A DNA stretch of 64,000 bases from Jannaschia sp. S6380 (GTDB taxonomy: Bacteria; Pseudomonadota; Alphaproteobacteria; Rhodobacterales; Rhodobacteraceae): contig NZ_JALKAS010000001.1 in NCBI RefSeq assembly GCF_023015695.1, forward strand, positions 1,860,001 through 1,924,000. Reading direction: 5' to 3'. Position 1 is the stretch's first letter. Every line of letters begins with the position of its first letter. The notes under the pieces are model-generated. The model had not been told where the DNA came from. It searched no databases and was given only the letters and a program-made list of their open reading frames with translations. Below, piece after piece: positions 45,425-55,199 of the stretch. A program made the position numbers and the translations under genes.

Positions 45425-45885
45425 ACCGGCAGGGCCGTGGTCTTGCATACGGTTTTGAGCGCGAAGGACGATTGCAGCTTGGCCACTCCGGGCAGCCGCG
45501 CCAGATGTCGTCGGTGGATCGACGCGAAATCCTCGCTGTCACGCGCCACGACCTTGAGCAGGTAATCATAGGCGCCGGTCATCAGATGGCATTCCAGCAC
45601 ATCCGGTATCCGCGCGACCGCCGTCTCGAAAGCGTCGAGCACGTCATCCGCCTGCGAGGCGAGACTGATCTCGACGAACACGGTGGTCGGGCGCCCGACG
45701 ACACGCGGATTGACGAGCGCGACCGTGGCTTCGATCGCACCGGTCGCCTCGAGCCGTTGAAGACGCCGGTGGCAGGCCGAAGCACTGAGGTTCAGACGCT
45801 GCGACATCTGCGCCGAGGTCAGGCGCGCGTCCTTCTGCACGAGTCGCAGAATACGCGCATCGGTTTCATCGATCTGAACCGCCAC
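45421..45885 (-). CDS. Lrp/AsnC family regulator, probable AldR
   Basis: 154-residue regulator with an N-terminal helix-turn-helix (DARLTSAQMSQRLNLSASACHRRLQRLE) and a C-terminal RAM effector domain (VFVEISLASQADDVLDAFE, GAYDYLLKVVARD). It is divergent from alanine dehydrogenase, the usual arrangement of aldR, whose product activates ald in response to alanine. GTG 45885 has GGGGA upstream and gives a normal N-terminus. Confidence 0.86.
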   Translation of the reverse strand: MAVQIDETDARILRLVQKDARLTSAQMSQRLNLSASACHRRLQRLEATGAIEATVALVNPRVVGRPTTVFVEISLASQADDVLDAFETAVARIPDVLECHLMTGAYDYLLKVVARDSEDFASIHRRHLARLPGVAKLQSSFALKTVCKTTALPV

Positions 45886-46019
45886 GGTCAAATTCCCCGC
45901 CGTTTCCCGGCAGGGCAGGAAAATCTCCTGATACCGCCGTTCCCGAAGCCTCTGATAGCGACGAAATGCCGGCGCGTCATCCCTAGGATCGGGGCAATCG
46001 AGAACCAAGGGAGGTTGGC

Positions 46020-47135
46020 ATGCTGATCGGGTGCCCCAAAGAGATCAAACCGCAGGAGTTCCGCGTCGGAATGACGCCGTCCGCCGCGCTGGAGGCCGTG
46101 GCGCACGGTCATTCCGTCGTGGTCGAAACCAATGCCGGCATCGGCGCCGGGTTCGACGACGCGCAATATCAGGCCGTGGGCGCACGCATCGCCGACAGCG
46201 CCGAGAAAGTCTTCGCCGAGGCCGACATGATCGTGAAGGTCAAGGAGCCGCAGGCGGTCGAACGGGCGCGACTGCGCGAAGGCCAGCTGCTGTTCACGTA
46301 TCTGCATCTGGCCCCCGACCCCGACCAGACCCGCGACCTGCTGGCCTCCGGCGCGACCTGCATCGCCTACGAGACGGTCACCGACCGCGCCGGGGGCCTG
46401 CCCCTGTTGGCGCCGATGTCGGAGGTCGCCGGTCGGCTGGCCCCGCAGGTGGGCGCATGGACCCTGCAGAAGGCCAATGGCGGGCGTGGCGTCCTCATGG
46501 GCGGCGTGCCCGGCGTGGGGCCCGCGCAGGTCGTCGTCATCGGCGGCGGGGTCGTGGGCACACACGCCGCCCGGATCGCCGCCGGTATGGGCGCGGACGT
46601 GACCGTTCTGGACCGGTCGCTGCCGCGGCTGCGCTATCTCGACGACGCGTTCGGCTCGGTCTTCAAGACGCGCTATGCCAATGCCGGCAACACGGCCGAG
46701 ATGGTGATGGCCGCCGATATGGTCATCGGCGCCGTCCTCATACCCGGCGCGGCGGCGCCCAAGCTGGTCAAGCACGACGACCTGAAGCACATGAAGCCCG
46801 GCGCCGCGATCGTCGATGTGGCGATCGACCAGGGCGGCTGTTTCGAGACGTCGCGCGCCACGACGCATGAGGATCCGATCTACGATGTCGACGGCATCAT
46901 GCATTACTGCGTCGCCAACATGCCCGGCGCGGTCGCGCGCACGTCGACCCTGGCGCTCGGCAACGCGACGCTGCCATTCCTGCTGGCGCTGGCAGACAAG
47001 GGGTGGAAGCGAGCCTGCGCCGACGATCCGCATCTCCGCAACGGACTGAACGTCCATGCCGGGCAACTGACATATGCGGCCGTGGGCGAAGCGCTGGGGC
47101 TGGCGTCGGTCGACCCGGAAACCGTCCTGGCCTGA
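46020..47135 (+). CDS. ald: Alanine dehydrogenase
   Basis: 371-residue NAD-dependent enzyme that interconverts L-alanine and pyruvate plus ammonia. It begins [18 protein letters not shown], has VKVKEPQ with the catalytic Lys region, TYLHLAPD with the catalytic His, and the Rossmann motif [26 protein letters not shown] eight bases before ATG 46020. Expression is likely under the divergent Lrp-type regulator. Confidence 0.94.
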   Translation: MLIGCPKEIKPQEFRVGMTPSAALEAVAHGHSVVVETNAGIGAGFDDAQYQAVGARIADSAEKVFAEADMIVKVKEPQAVERARLREGQLLFTYLHLAPDPDQTRDLLASGATCIAYETVTDRAGGLPLLAPMSEVAGRLAPQVGAWTLQKANGGRGVLMGGVPGVGPAQVVVIGGGVVGTHAARIAAGMGADVTVLDRSLPRLRYLDDAFGSVFKTRYANAGNTAEMVMAADMVIGAVLIPGAAAPKLVKHDDLKHMKPGAAIVDVAIDQGGCFETSRATTHEDPIYDVDGIMHYCVANMPGAVARTSTLALGNATLPFLLALADKGWKRACADDPHLRNGLNVHAGQLTYAAVGEALGLASVDPETVLA

Positions 47136-47144
47136 AGGCCGGAT

Positions 47145-47171
47145 CCGGGGCCCGCGCCACGCGGGTCCCGG
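47145..47171. terminator. GC-rich hairpin between ald and mscL
   Basis: Arms 47145-47155 and 47161-47171 form an 11-base-pair stem with one G-T pair and a five-base loop. It lies 10 bases after the ald stop and 23 bases beyond the mscL stop, so it could end both transcripts. There is no T-run, which leaves true intrinsic termination uncertain. Confidence 0.45.
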
Positions 47172-47193
47172 GAACGAGGCGCCGGGACGCCGT

Positions 47194-47646
47194 CTATTCG
47201 GCGGGCGTGGCCGACGTGCCCTGCGCCAGGCGGTCACGGATATCGATGAGGACATCGAGTTCCGACGGGCCGGTCTCGACCTCGGGGGCCACGTCGTCGG
47301 GCCGCTCCGCGGCCGCCTTCAGGCGGTTCACGGCCTTGACCAGCATGAACACGACCCAGGCGATGATCAGAAAGTTGATGCAGGCGGTGACGAACGCGCC
47401 GTAGGCGAAGATGGCCGCACCGGATTCGCGTGCCGCTTCCAGTCCCACGCCCTCGGGCACATCGCCGGACAGGACGACATACATGCTCGTGAAGTCGATC
47501 CCCCCCAGCACGAGCCCGATCAGGGGGTTGATCAGGTCGTCCACCAATGACGACACGATGGCGGTGAAGGCCGCCCCGATGATGATCCCGACGGCGAGAT
47601 CCATGACATTGCCCTTGGCAATGAAGTCCTTGAATTCTTGGAGCAT
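47194..47646 (-). CDS. mscL: Large-conductance mechanosensitive channel MscL
   Basis: 150-residue channel that releases solutes on hypo-osmotic shock. The N-terminal helix and first membrane segment read [21 protein letters not shown], the classical MscL start, followed by the second membrane helix ([21 protein letters not shown]) and a C-terminal helical bundle. ATG 47646 is the conserved start; the longer frame is not conserved. Confidence 0.94.
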   Translation of the reverse strand: MLQEFKDFIAKGNVMDLAVGIIIGAAFTAIVSSLVDDLINPLIGLVLGGIDFTSMYVVLSGDVPEGVGLEAARESGAAIFAYGAFVTACINFLIIAWVVFMLVKAVNRLKAAAERPDDVAPEVETGPSELDVLIDIRDRLAQGTSATPAE

Positions 47647-47797
47647 ATTCGTCCTTCCCGACAGTCCAGTTCCCCCGGTACCCCTGCCTTCAGGGTGTCC
47701 GCGCACAGGTCTTGTCGGAAAATGCACGAAAGTCACCCGTTTTGTTGACGTATCGGCAACCTATCTTGAGCCTCACGTGCAACCGACAGGAGGCCCC

Positions 47798-48508
47798 ATG
47801 GCCGATCTTTCCGCCTTTCCGATCACGCGACGCTGGGTCCCGCGGGACCCCACGAAGCTGCAGCTCTTCAGCTTTCCGACACCGAATGGCGTGAAGGTCG
47901 CCATCGCGCTGGAAGAACTGAGGCTGCCCTACGAGGCCCATCGCGTGACCCTTTCGGACGAGGACGTGAAATCCGACGCGTTCCTGTCGCTCAATCCGAA
48001 CAACAAGATACCGGCGATCATCGACCCCGACGGACCGGACGGCACCCCGATCGGCCTGTTCGAGAGCGGGGCGATTCTTCTCTATCTCGCCCGCAAGACC
48101 GGGCGACTGACGGGGCCGGATGCGACATCCCAGGCACATGCCACGCAATGGCTGATGTGGCAGATGGGCGGCCTCGGCCCGATGCTGGGTCAGCTCGGCT
48201 ATTTCGTGAAGTTCGCCGGGAAGGAGATCGACGATCCCCGCCCGCGACAACGCTACGTGGACGAGGCCAGGCGCCTGCTATCCGTCTTCGCCGGCGCCTT
48301 GCAGGACCGCGAATGGATCGTGGGTGAGTTCACCATCGCCGACATCGCGATCGCGCCTTGGCTGAATGCGCTGGAATTCTACGGTGCCAAGGACATCGTC
48401 GGATGGTCGGACCACCCGGTTCTGGAGGCATATGTCGAGCGGTTCATGGCGCGCGACGCGGCCAAGGTGGGTATGAATACCCCTCCACGCGAAAGTGCGA
48501 CGTCATAG
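47798..48508 (+). CDS. Glutathione S-transferase family protein (YfcG/Ure2-like)
   Basis: 236-residue protein with an N-terminal thioredoxin fold (LQLFSFPTPNGVKVAIALEEL, then NNKIPAIIDPDG, and FESGAILLYLA for glutathione binding) and an all-helical C-terminal domain with FTIADIAIAPWL. This is the disulfide-bond reductase type YfcG/YghU. A CAGGAGG sequence lies five bases before ATG 47798. Its stop overlaps a small minus-strand frame. Confidence 0.87.
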   Translation: MADLSAFPITRRWVPRDPTKLQLFSFPTPNGVKVAIALEELRLPYEAHRVTLSDEDVKSDAFLSLNPNNKIPAIIDPDGPDGTPIGLFESGAILLYLARKTGRLTGPDATSQAHATQWLMWQMGGLGPMLGQLGYFVKFAGKEIDDPRPRQRYVDEARRLLSVFAGALQDREWIVGEFTIADIAIAPWLNALEFYGAKDIVGWSDHPVLEAYVERFMARDAAKVGMNTPPRESATS

Positions 48509-48592
48509 CATGGTTCCGGCCGTGCCGCACAGCAGCACGAGAAGGAAAGCCAAGGCGGCGGAAAGGGCGGTGATCTCGATTCGTTCCATCAT
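48503..48592 (-). CDS. Possible 29-residue small membrane protein
   Basis: A short frame from ATG 48592 (or 48589) encodes a charged start (MMERIE) and an uninterrupted hydrophobic helix of about 20 residues (SAALAFLLVLLCGTAG), ending at a TGA at 48503. AAGG lies a few bases upstream on this strand. Size and layout are like known single-helix small proteins, but no homologue can be named and expression is unproven. It overlaps the end of the transferase gene by six bases. Confidence 0.35.
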   Translation of the reverse strand: MMERIEITALSAALAFLLVLLCGTAGTML

Positions 48593-48743
48593 GTGCCTTG
48601 GTTGACCGTCTTTCCTCTACAAGGCGTTAACGGCGGTCGGCGCTGTCCCGATGGACAACCTTTCTCGTACATGACGGTTCCCGACCGCCGGTATCGGGCC
48701 CGACCTTAAGGCTTCCGAAAGGGTCGGGTGCTACGCCTGCAGC

Positions 48744-49061
48744 ATGAGACTTCGCACCCCCCGTCTGGCCGCGCTGGCCGTATGTCTGTTTCCCTTGCTT
48801 TGGGCGGGCGGCGCGATCGCCAGCGTGCCGCCCGCGCGCCCCGGGTGGCCCGTATTGGTCGTGTCCGGACCTTTCGGCCCGGACGCGGCGACCCTGCTGC
48901 GACGGGCCGGCGGGCACGAGGTCGGGCCGCGCCGATTCCCGATTGGCGTCGTCGGCCATTCACAGGACGCCGATTTCTTCGATCGGTTGGTCCATGGCGG
49001 CGCGATTCTCCTGCTCGACGCCGGGCGGATGACCGCGATGTTCTGTGGCGCCGATGTCTGA
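48744..49061 (+). CDS. Small exported protein of unknown function
   Basis: 105 residues. A signal peptide ([20 protein letters not shown]) is followed by [28 protein letters not shown], a pattern I associate with short uncharacterised roseobacter proteins, and a C-terminal [12 protein letters not shown]. The 3' end overlaps the chemoreceptor gene by eight bases from ATG 49054, so the two are probably coexpressed; a link to the receptor is only suggested by this. Confidence 0.62.
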   Translation: MRLRTPRLAALAVCLFPLLWAGGAIASVPPARPGWPVLVVSGPFGPDAATLLRRAGGHEVGPRRFPIGVVGHSQDADFFDRLVHGGAILLLDAGRMTAMFCGADV

Positions 49062-50829
49062 CGAAGCGCTCGATCAAAGTCGCGCTTCGGCGGCCAGGAT
49101 CCTCCAAGCGATGACGCTCGCCTGGGTTCTGCCGATCTCGGGCGCGGCCCATCTTGCCGACACGTTCTCGGCCCTGCTGGTGGTCGCCGCGATGGCCGGA
49201 CCGGCCTTGGCATGGGTTGCCTGCAAGCTCGACGCCGCCATCGGGCGCGTCGCATTGGCCATGGCGGGGGTGGGGCAGGTCATGCTCATGACCGGCGCGA
49301 TGGCGGGCCATCCCTGGCAGCTCGACGCGCATCTGTTCTATTTCGGCTTCATCGCGGCCATCGCGGCGATGGTCGACCTGCGGGCCCTGGCCGCTGCCGG
49401 TGCCGCCGTGGTGCTGAACCATCTGATCCTGACTTTCCTCGCACCCGATCTGGTCTACGGATTGACCGGGGACCTGCAGACGCTGCTGCGTACGGTGATC
49501 CACGCGGTCGCCGTGATGATGATCGTCGGCTGGCTCGGCATGAGCATCCACGTCCGGCTGACCCTGGTCGACGAGGCGCGCGTGGAACGGGAGGCGGCGC
49601 TGAACGCGGCGACGCGCGCGCAGGAGGCGGAGGCGGAGACGGCCGGCGCCCTGACGAAAGCCGAAGCGGCGCGCACCGGCGCGGAAACGGCCCGAGGCGA
49701 GGCCGAGTCGGCGCTCGAGGCGCTTCGGCGCGAAACCGAGCGCGCCGAAGCCGCGGATGCCGAGGCCCAAATCCTTCGCCAGCAGGACGAGGCGCATCGC
49801 GCCGCCGAACGCGACAAGCAGACGCGGGTGATCGCCACGCTGCGAACCGCCCTTGCACGATTGGCCGAGGGCGACCTGGGTGGGCGCATTTCGGGCGATC
49901 TGCCGCCGGAATACGCCGATCTCGGAACGTCCTTCGACGCGAGTATCGAGGCCTTGTCCGCGGCGCTCTACGGGATCCGCCGTTCCTCCGCCCATATCTC
50001 TGGCGAGACGCAGGAGATCGCATCGGCCACGGTGGACCTGGCGCGAAGGACCGAGCGACAGGCGGCGTCGCTTGAGGAGATTACCCGTTCGAACGACCAG
50101 CTGACCGAGCTGATTGGCGCCACCGCCGAGGACGCCGCGCAGGCGGAAGCGATCATGGTCACCACCGGGTCCGAGGCCGAAACGGGCGCGCGGATCATGA
50201 ACCAGGCCATCGACGCCATGGCCGAGATCGAGGTTTCATCGGGTGAGGTGCGCAAGATCACCTCGGTGATCGAGGATATCGCCTTCCAGACAAACATGCT
50301 GGCGTTGAACGCCGGGGTCGAGGCGGCGCGCGCGGGCGATGCGGGGCGTGGGTTCGCCGTCGTCGCCTCCGAGGTGCGGGCCCTGGCGCAGCGGTCCTCG
50401 GAAGCCGCCAACCGCATCGATGCGCTCGTCGGCCAGTCCGGCGACCATATCGACCACGGCGTCCGTCTCGTCCACGACACCGGCACGGCGTTGCGGACGA
50501 TCATCGAATCGGTCGGCACCGTGACCACTCGCATCAGCCGGATCGCCGCCACATCCGACGAACAGGCGACCGGGGTCACCGCCATCAATGACGCGCTCCG
50601 GGATCTGGACCGGGTTTCGCAGCAGAACGCGACGATGTTCGAGGAGACGACAGCCGCCTGTCAGACCCTACGCACGAACGCGCAGGATCTCGCGACGGCC
50701 ATCGAACGCTTTTCAGTCCTGGATGACGAGGCCGCGCCGGCCGAGGGCGACATCTGTTCCCGGCCCTCGCCGCCGGACGCGGCGCCACGGAGTGGATCGA
50801 TAAGCGTGGGCATCGAACGCCGCGCCTGA
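49054..50829 (+). CDS. Methyl-accepting chemotaxis protein with multi-helix membrane sensor
   Basis: 591 residues. Residues 15-165 form several membrane helices with almost no periplasmic domain, unlike classical receptors. Residues about 170-260 are an Ala/Glu-rich coiled coil, then a HAMP-like segment ([18 protein letters not shown]), and a signalling domain with the conserved tip [23 protein letters not shown]. The C-terminus lacks a CheR-binding NWETF-type tail. ATG 49054 is preferred to GTG 49045. No che genes are near. It may sense membrane state or an intracellular cue; that is inference. Confidence 0.86.
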   Translation: MSDEALDQSRASAARILQAMTLAWVLPISGAAHLADTFSALLVVAAMAGPALAWVACKLDAAIGRVALAMAGVGQVMLMTGAMAGHPWQLDAHLFYFGFIAAIAAMVDLRALAAAGAAVVLNHLILTFLAPDLVYGLTGDLQTLLRTVIHAVAVMMIVGWLGMSIHVRLTLVDEARVEREAALNAATRAQEAEAETAGALTKAEAARTGAETARGEAESALEALRRETERAEAADAEAQILRQQDEAHRAAERDKQTRVIATLRTALARLAEGDLGGRISGDLPPEYADLGTSFDASIEALSAALYGIRRSSAHISGETQEIASATVDLARRTERQAASLEEITRSNDQLTELIGATAEDAAQAEAIMVTTGSEAETGARIMNQAIDAMAEIEVSSGEVRKITSVIEDIAFQTNMLALNAGVEAARAGDAGRGFAVVASEVRALAQRSSEAANRIDALVGQSGDHIDHGVRLVHDTGTALRTIIESVGTVTTRISRIAATSDEQATGVTAINDALRDLDRVSQQNATMFEETTAACQTLRTNAQDLATAIERFSVLDDEAAPAEGDICSRPSPPDAAPRSGSISVGIERRA

Positions 50830-50909
50830 TCGGCAGGGTCCACCCTCCGTGACGCGTCGCACCGGCCCGCGTTGGTAACGCCCAGCACACGCGGCGGGCT
50901 CAGTCCACG

Positions 50910-50940
50910 AAAAAAGCCCCGATCCTCGGGCCGGGGCTTT
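50910..50940 (-). terminator. Intrinsic terminator of pnp
   Basis: A nine-base-pair stem (50913-50921 with 50932-50940) with a ten-base loop lies 25 bases beyond the pnp stop. Read on the minus strand it is followed by an uninterrupted run of six T, the classic intrinsic terminator form. The plus strand also has T-rich sequence after the stem, so it may end the chemoreceptor transcript too. Confidence 0.85.
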
Positions 50941-50964
50941 CTCACTATTTTTGATCCTCGAGCC

Positions 50965-53097
50965 TTATTCGGCCGATTCGTCCTTGGCTTCCTGACCGGT
51001 CTCCTGGTCGACCATCTTCATGGCCAGGCGCACCTTGCCCCGGTCGTCGAAGCCCAGCAGCTTGACCCAAACCTCCTGGCCTTCCTTCAGGACGTCCGAC
51101 GGATGGTTCAGGCGGCGGTTCTCGATCTGGCTGACATGGACCAGCCCGTCGCGCTTGCCGAAGAAGTTCACGAAGGCGCCGAAATCGACGATCTTCACGA
51201 CCTTGCCCTTGTAAACCTTGCCTTCCTCCGGCTCCGCCACGATCGAATTGATCATGTCGTAGGCCTTCTGGATGGCCTCGCCGTTGGCGGACGCGATCTT
51301 GATCGTGCCGTCGTCCTGGATGTCGACCTTGGCGCCGGAGACTTCCACGATCTCGCGGATGACCTTGCCGCCCGACCCGATCACTTCGCGGATCTTGTCG
51401 GTGGGCACCTGCATCGTCTCGATGCGCGGGGCGTGGGCCGAGAACTCGTTGCGGCCCTCGGTCAGCGCCTTCGCCATCTCGCCCAGGATGTGGACCCGGC
51501 CGGCCTTGGCCTGCTCGAGCGCCTTCTCCATGATCTCGGGCGTGATGCCGGCGACCTTGATGTCCATCTGCAGCGACGTAATGCCGTCCTCAGTGCCCGC
51601 GACCTTGAAATCCATGTCGCCGAGGTGATCCTCGTCGCCCAGGATGTCGGTCAGAACCGCGTAATCGCCATCATCCTCGAGCACGAGGCCCATCGCGACA
51701 CCGGCCACCGGCGCCTTCAGCGGGACGCCCGCGTCCATCATCGACAGCGATCCGCCGCAGACCGTCGCCATCGACGAGGAGCCGTTCGACTCCGTAATCT
51801 CGGAGACGAGGCGGATGGTGTAGGGGAAATCCGTCGCCGTCGGCAGCACCGCCTGCAACGCACGCCAGGCCAGCTTGCCGTGGCCGATCTCGCGCCGACC
51901 CGGAGGGCCGAAGCGCCCGACTTCGCCGACCGAATAGGGCGGGAAGTTGTAGTGCAGCAAGAAGTTCGACTTGTAGGTGCCGTGCAGCGCATCGATCATC
52001 TGCTCGTCATCGCCGGTGCCCAGCGTGGTCACGACCAGGCCCTGGGTCTCGCCGCGCGTGAACAGCGCGGAGCCGTGCGTGCGGGGCAGCAGACCCACCT
52101 CCGAGACGATCGGCCGGACGGTGTCGAGCCCGCGCCCGTCGATCCGCTTGCCGTTCTTGACGACATCCCCGCGCAGGACCTTCGATTCAAGCTTCTTGAG
52201 CGCGGTGCCGAGGTTCGGATCCTCAAGCTGCTCTTCCGACAGCTCGGCCTTGATCGCGTCCTTCGCCGCCGAAACCGCGGCGGTCCGATCCTGCTTGTCG
52301 GTGATGGCATAGGCGTCGCGCATCTTCTGCTCGCCGGCGGCCTTCACGGCCTCGAAGAGCTCCGAATAGTCCGGCGCCTGGAAATCCATCGGCTCCTTCG
52401 CGGCATCCTCGGCCAGCGACACGATCAGATCGATGACCGGCTGCATCTGGTCATGGCCGAACTTGACCGCGCCCAGCATCTCGGATTCCGACAGCTCATA
52501 GGCTTCGGATTCGACCATCATCACCGCGTCCCGGGTGCCCGCGACCACGAGGTCGAGGCGCTGCTCGGGGTTGGTCTTGAGGTTCTGCATGTCGTCGACC
52601 GACGGGTTCAGCACGTATTCGCCATCGACGAAGCCGACGCGGGCGCCCGCGATGGGACCCATGAAGGGCGCGCCCGAAATCGTCAGCGCGGCCGAGGCGG
52701 CGATCATCGCGACGACATCGGGATCGTTTTCCAGGTCGTGGGACAGAACGGTGCAGATCACGAGGACCTCGTTCTTGAACCCCTCGACGAAGAGCGGGCG
52801 GATTGGCCGGTCGATGAGGCGCGAGGTCAGCGTCTCCTTCTCCGTCGGCCGGGCTTCGCGCTTGAAGAAGCCGCCGGGAACCTTGCCCGCGGCGTAGTAT
52901 TTCTCGTTGTAGTGTACGGTCAGCGGGAAGAAGTCCTGCCCCGGCTTCGGCTGCTTGGCATAGGTCACCGCGGCCATCACGGAGGTCTCGCCATAGGTGG
53001 CGATCACGCAGCCGTCGGCCTGGCGGGCGATCTTGCCCGTTTCCAGAGTGAGGGTGTCGTGCCCCCACTCCATCTCTTTCTTGACGATGTTGAACAT
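50965..53097 (-). CDS. pnp: Polyribonucleotide nucleotidyltransferase (PNPase)
   Basis: 710-residue phosphorolytic 3'-5' exoribonuclease. Two RNase PH domains are visible ([18 protein letters not shown] near the start; [17 protein letters not shown] in the second), then a KH domain ([15 protein letters not shown]) and a C-terminal S1 domain ([28 protein letters not shown]). It trims mRNA and is part of RNA decay. In most relatives it directly follows rpsO; here three genes lie between. Confidence 0.96.
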   Translation of the reverse strand: MFNIVKKEMEWGHDTLTLETGKIARQADGCVIATYGETSVMAAVTYAKQPKPGQDFFPLTVHYNEKYYAAGKVPGGFFKREARPTEKETLTSRLIDRPIRPLFVEGFKNEVLVICTVLSHDLENDPDVVAMIAASAALTISGAPFMGPIAGARVGFVDGEYVLNPSVDDMQNLKTNPEQRLDLVVAGTRDAVMMVESEAYELSESEMLGAVKFGHDQMQPVIDLIVSLAEDAAKEPMDFQAPDYSELFEAVKAAGEQKMRDAYAITDKQDRTAAVSAAKDAIKAELSEEQLEDPNLGTALKKLESKVLRGDVVKNGKRIDGRGLDTVRPIVSEVGLLPRTHGSALFTRGETQGLVVTTLGTGDDEQMIDALHGTYKSNFLLHYNFPPYSVGEVGRFGPPGRREIGHGKLAWRALQAVLPTATDFPYTIRLVSEITESNGSSSMATVCGGSLSMMDAGVPLKAPVAGVAMGLVLEDDGDYAVLTDILGDEDHLGDMDFKVAGTEDGITSLQMDIKVAGITPEIMEKALEQAKAGRVHILGEMAKALTEGRNEFSAHAPRIETMQVPTDKIREVIGSGGKVIREIVEVSGAKVDIQDDGTIKIASANGEAIQKAYDMINSIVAEPEEGKVYKGKVVKIVDFGAFVNFFGKRDGLVHVSQIENRRLNHPSDVLKEGQEVWVKLLGFDDRGKVRLAMKMVDQETGQEAKDESAE

Positions 53098-53256
53098 GTG
53101 TCATCCTGTCTGACGCCGTCCGGCCCCTGCCGTCGCGTCGTTGCATGGCGGCCCCATTGCCGCCGACCCCTCTCATCATTCCATGCGCCGGGGTCGTGGC
53201 GTCACGTCTCAGATGCGCCGTCCCGTACAGCGGATGGGCCGAAAAGGGAACCCCGC

Positions 53257-53832
53257 TCAGGGACGCATCGCCGACAGGATGGCCATGACCTGCCGCCGCG
53301 CTCCGTGCAGGATCGCGGCCTGCGTATCACGCTCCGAACAGGCTTGCGCGGCGGCGATGGCGCCGGATGCGGTCACGATGGCCGCCATCGTGTCGGCCCC
53401 GCCATTCAGGCCCCGCGTCATCTCCGCCGCGATCTCTCTCAACGCGGCATCATAGCCCCGCCGCTGCGCCTCGGTTCCACGCGCGGCCTCTCCGGTCAGG
53501 GCAGCGAGGGTGCAGCCGCGATGCACGTCCGAGAGGTTCGCGGGATCGAGATAGCCGTCGAATATCCTGACCATCTCCTTCCACAGGGCATCGGGCGTGG
53601 GGTCGGATCGGGCCTGCAGCATGCGGAGTATCGGATGGTCGCGGCGCAGGACCTCGGCGACCAGATCGGACTTTGATCGGAAATGGGCGTAGAACGCCCC
53701 ACGCGTCAGGCCCGCGCCGTTCATCAAATCGTCGAGCGTGACGGCCCCGATGCCCCGCTTACGGAACGCGATCGCCGCGGCCGCGACAATACGATCACCG
53801 ATCCGCGCCTTGTCTTCTGGTTTCAGTCGCAT
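53257..53832 (-). CDS. TetR family transcriptional regulator
   Basis: 191-residue repressor with an N-terminal helix-turn-helix (GIGAVTLDDLMNGAGLTRGAFYAHFRSKSDLVAEVL) and a helical ligand-binding domain. The FRSKSDL segment and C-terminal helices resemble regulators related to YcdC/NemR types. It is divergent from the gene at 53913, separated by 80 bases that contain a dyad; it probably controls that pair of genes and itself. Confidence 0.87.
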   Translation of the reverse strand: MRLKPEDKARIGDRIVAAAAIAFRKRGIGAVTLDDLMNGAGLTRGAFYAHFRSKSDLVAEVLRRDHPILRMLQARSDPTPDALWKEMVRIFDGYLDPANLSDVHRGCTLAALTGEAARGTEAQRRGYDAALREIAAEMTRGLNGGADTMAAIVTASGAIAAAQACSERDTQAAILHGARRQVMAILSAMRP

Positions 53833-53843
53833 GAGGCCCTCGG

Positions 53844-53869
53844 TTTATGCATGTTGACCGACATATATT
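53844..53869. promoter_or_regulatory. Candidate TetR operator dyad
   Basis: ATGT (53851-53854) and ACAT (53861-53864) flank six bases in the 80-base divergent region; the symmetry extends outward with TTAT and ATAT partial matches. A TTGACC at 53854-53859 could be a -35 element for the rightward genes. Position and symmetry suit a TetR-type operator, but no known consensus is matched. Confidence 0.35.
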
Positions 53870-53912
53870 CTTGTGGTTAACCTTACCGCAACCCAGATAT
53901 CGGAGGATTGCC

Positions 53913-54272
53913 ATGCCCACCGATCCCAATTTAGCGGATGCCGCGGTCGACAACCGATGGCAGGCCCTCGTGAATCGGATGTGCAAGGATCCGACCGTCG
54001 CGCGCGGCAAGATGATGACCGCCGAGGCGCTGACACATGCGGGGAAGGTCTTCGTCTTCCGGTCCCGTCGCAACGGCGCCGGACTTGGGATCAAACTCGG
54101 CGCCGGATCCGATCCGGCGGAGTTCCACGCGACCCGGTGGAGACCGCTTCAGCCCTTTGCGGGAAAGGCACCGATGCGGGGCTGGTTCGTGATCGAGATT
54201 GCGGATGAACCGGTTTGGGATGCACTTGCCGACGCGGCTCTAGACCGTGCCCGCCGGTGGGCCGATGCCTGA
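53913..54272 (+). CDS. TfoX/YjbR-like small protein
   Basis: 119 residues. The pattern RGKMMTAEALTHAGKVFVF, then LGIKLGAGSD and APMRGWFVIEI matches the TfoX N-terminal/YjbR (MmcQ) fold, in which a GK(V/I)F strand and a C-terminal helix are conserved. No signal peptide. CGGAGG seven bases before ATG 53913. It overlaps the MAPEG gene and is divergent from the TetR gene, a likely controller. Function of single-domain members is unknown. Confidence 0.6.
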   Translation: MPTDPNLADAAVDNRWQALVNRMCKDPTVARGKMMTAEALTHAGKVFVFRSRRNGAGLGIKLGAGSDPAEFHATRWRPLQPFAGKAPMRGWFVIEIADEPVWDALADAALDRARRWADA

Positions 54273-54651
54273 AGTGACGCCGTTCTACGCCGCGATCATC
54301 GCGATCCTGATGGCGGTCCTGTCCACCCTTGTCGGGGTCGGGCGGGGACATCATGGCGTGGCGTTGGGCGACGGCAGGGTGGCACCGCTCGCCTTGTCGA
54401 TCCGGCGCTTCGGCAACCTGTCGGAATACGCGGCGATGGCCTTGCTGATCCTGCTGCTCCTGGAGCTAACCGGAACCGAGCCGTTCTGGCTGCATGCCTA
54501 CGGAACGGCACTCGTAGCCTTCCGCGCGATCCATCCGATCGTTCTCTTCGACGACATGGGTGCGCCGGCATGGCGCAAGGCGGGCCGGTTCGCATCGGCT
54601 GCGGGAACGGCAGGACTGTTGCTTTCGGGGGGTGTCGCGCTGCTCCTGTGA
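54265..54651 (+). CDS. MAPEG family membrane protein
   Basis: 128-residue integral membrane protein with four helices. GRGHHGVALGDG, then LSIRRFGNLSEYAAMALLILLLLE match the MAPEG consensus (eicosanoid/glutathione metabolism family), in which the R-x-x-x-N-x-x-E region binds glutathione. Bacterial members may have glutathione transferase or peroxidase activity. ATG 54265 overlaps the previous gene by eight bases. Confidence 0.82.
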   Translation: MPEVTPFYAAIIAILMAVLSTLVGVGRGHHGVALGDGRVAPLALSIRRFGNLSEYAAMALLILLLLELTGTEPFWLHAYGTALVAFRAIHPIVLFDDMGAPAWRKAGRFASAAGTAGLLLSGGVALLL

Positions 54652-54662
54652 ACGGCGCGGTT

Positions 54663-54687
54663 CCGGGGCCCGCCACGGCGGCCCCGG
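54663..54687. terminator. GC hairpin between MAPEG gene and rpsO
   Basis: CCGGGGCC and GGCCCCGG form a perfect eight-base-pair stem (arms 54663-54670 and 54680-54687) in the 45 bases between the convergent MAPEG and rpsO stops. No T-run follows on either strand, so it may slow or mark the 3' ends rather than terminate strongly. Confidence 0.4.
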
Positions 54688-54696
54688 ATGCGCGTG

Positions 54697-54966
54697 TCAG
54701 CGGCGGATGCCGAGACGCTTGATCAGGTCCTGATACCGGGCTTCATCCTTGCCGCGGGTATAGTCCAGCAGCTTGCGGCGCTGCGCGACCATCATCAGAA
54801 GGCCACGACGGGAGTGGTTGTCCTTCTTGTGGGTCTTGAAGTGTTCGGTCAGCGTGGTGATCCGGCTGGTCAGGATCGCGATCTGCACCTCGGGAGAGCC
54901 GGTGTCCCCCTCCTTGGTCGCGAATTCCTTGATAAGACGGTTCTTTTCTTCGACGGTGATCGACAT
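54697..54966 (-). CDS. rpsO: 30S ribosomal protein S15
   Basis: 89-residue primary 16S rRNA-binding protein. It reads [28 protein letters not shown] and later [24 protein letters not shown], the S15 signature. GAAGGAGA precedes ATG 54966, a strong ribosome site. In the usual order it lies between truB and pnp; here it is separated from both. In E. coli S15 represses its own translation; no such pseudoknot was looked for successfully here. Confidence 0.96.
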   Translation of the reverse strand: MSITVEEKNRLIKEFATKEGDTGSPEVQIAILTSRITTLTEHFKTHKKDNHSRRGLLMMVAQRRKLLDYTRGKDEARYQDLIKRLGIRR

Positions 54967-55199
54967 CGGGGTCTCCTTCGAGGTTAGAGGAATGGCGCAA
55001 GCCGGGATGTCGTCCAGCAAGGCCCGTGGAGTAGGCGCGTCGCGTACACCGGACGGCGCACGAAGGAAAGCCCCCGTTTTTCCTTCACTGCATTAACCGT
55101 TTGGCAATTGTCCGCTGGGTATGCCGGACGGGACTTGCTAGCCATGGCCCGAAACGGCGCGGGACATGCCGCGCCGTCACCTGATACGAGGTTCGCTTC

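Noticed and set aside
50872..53676. Very long open frame of over 900 codons on the plus strand opposite pnp
   Set aside because: It mirrors the codon structure of pnp on the other strand, a common effect in high-GC DNA. Its translation is rich in His, Arg and Asp and matches no family.
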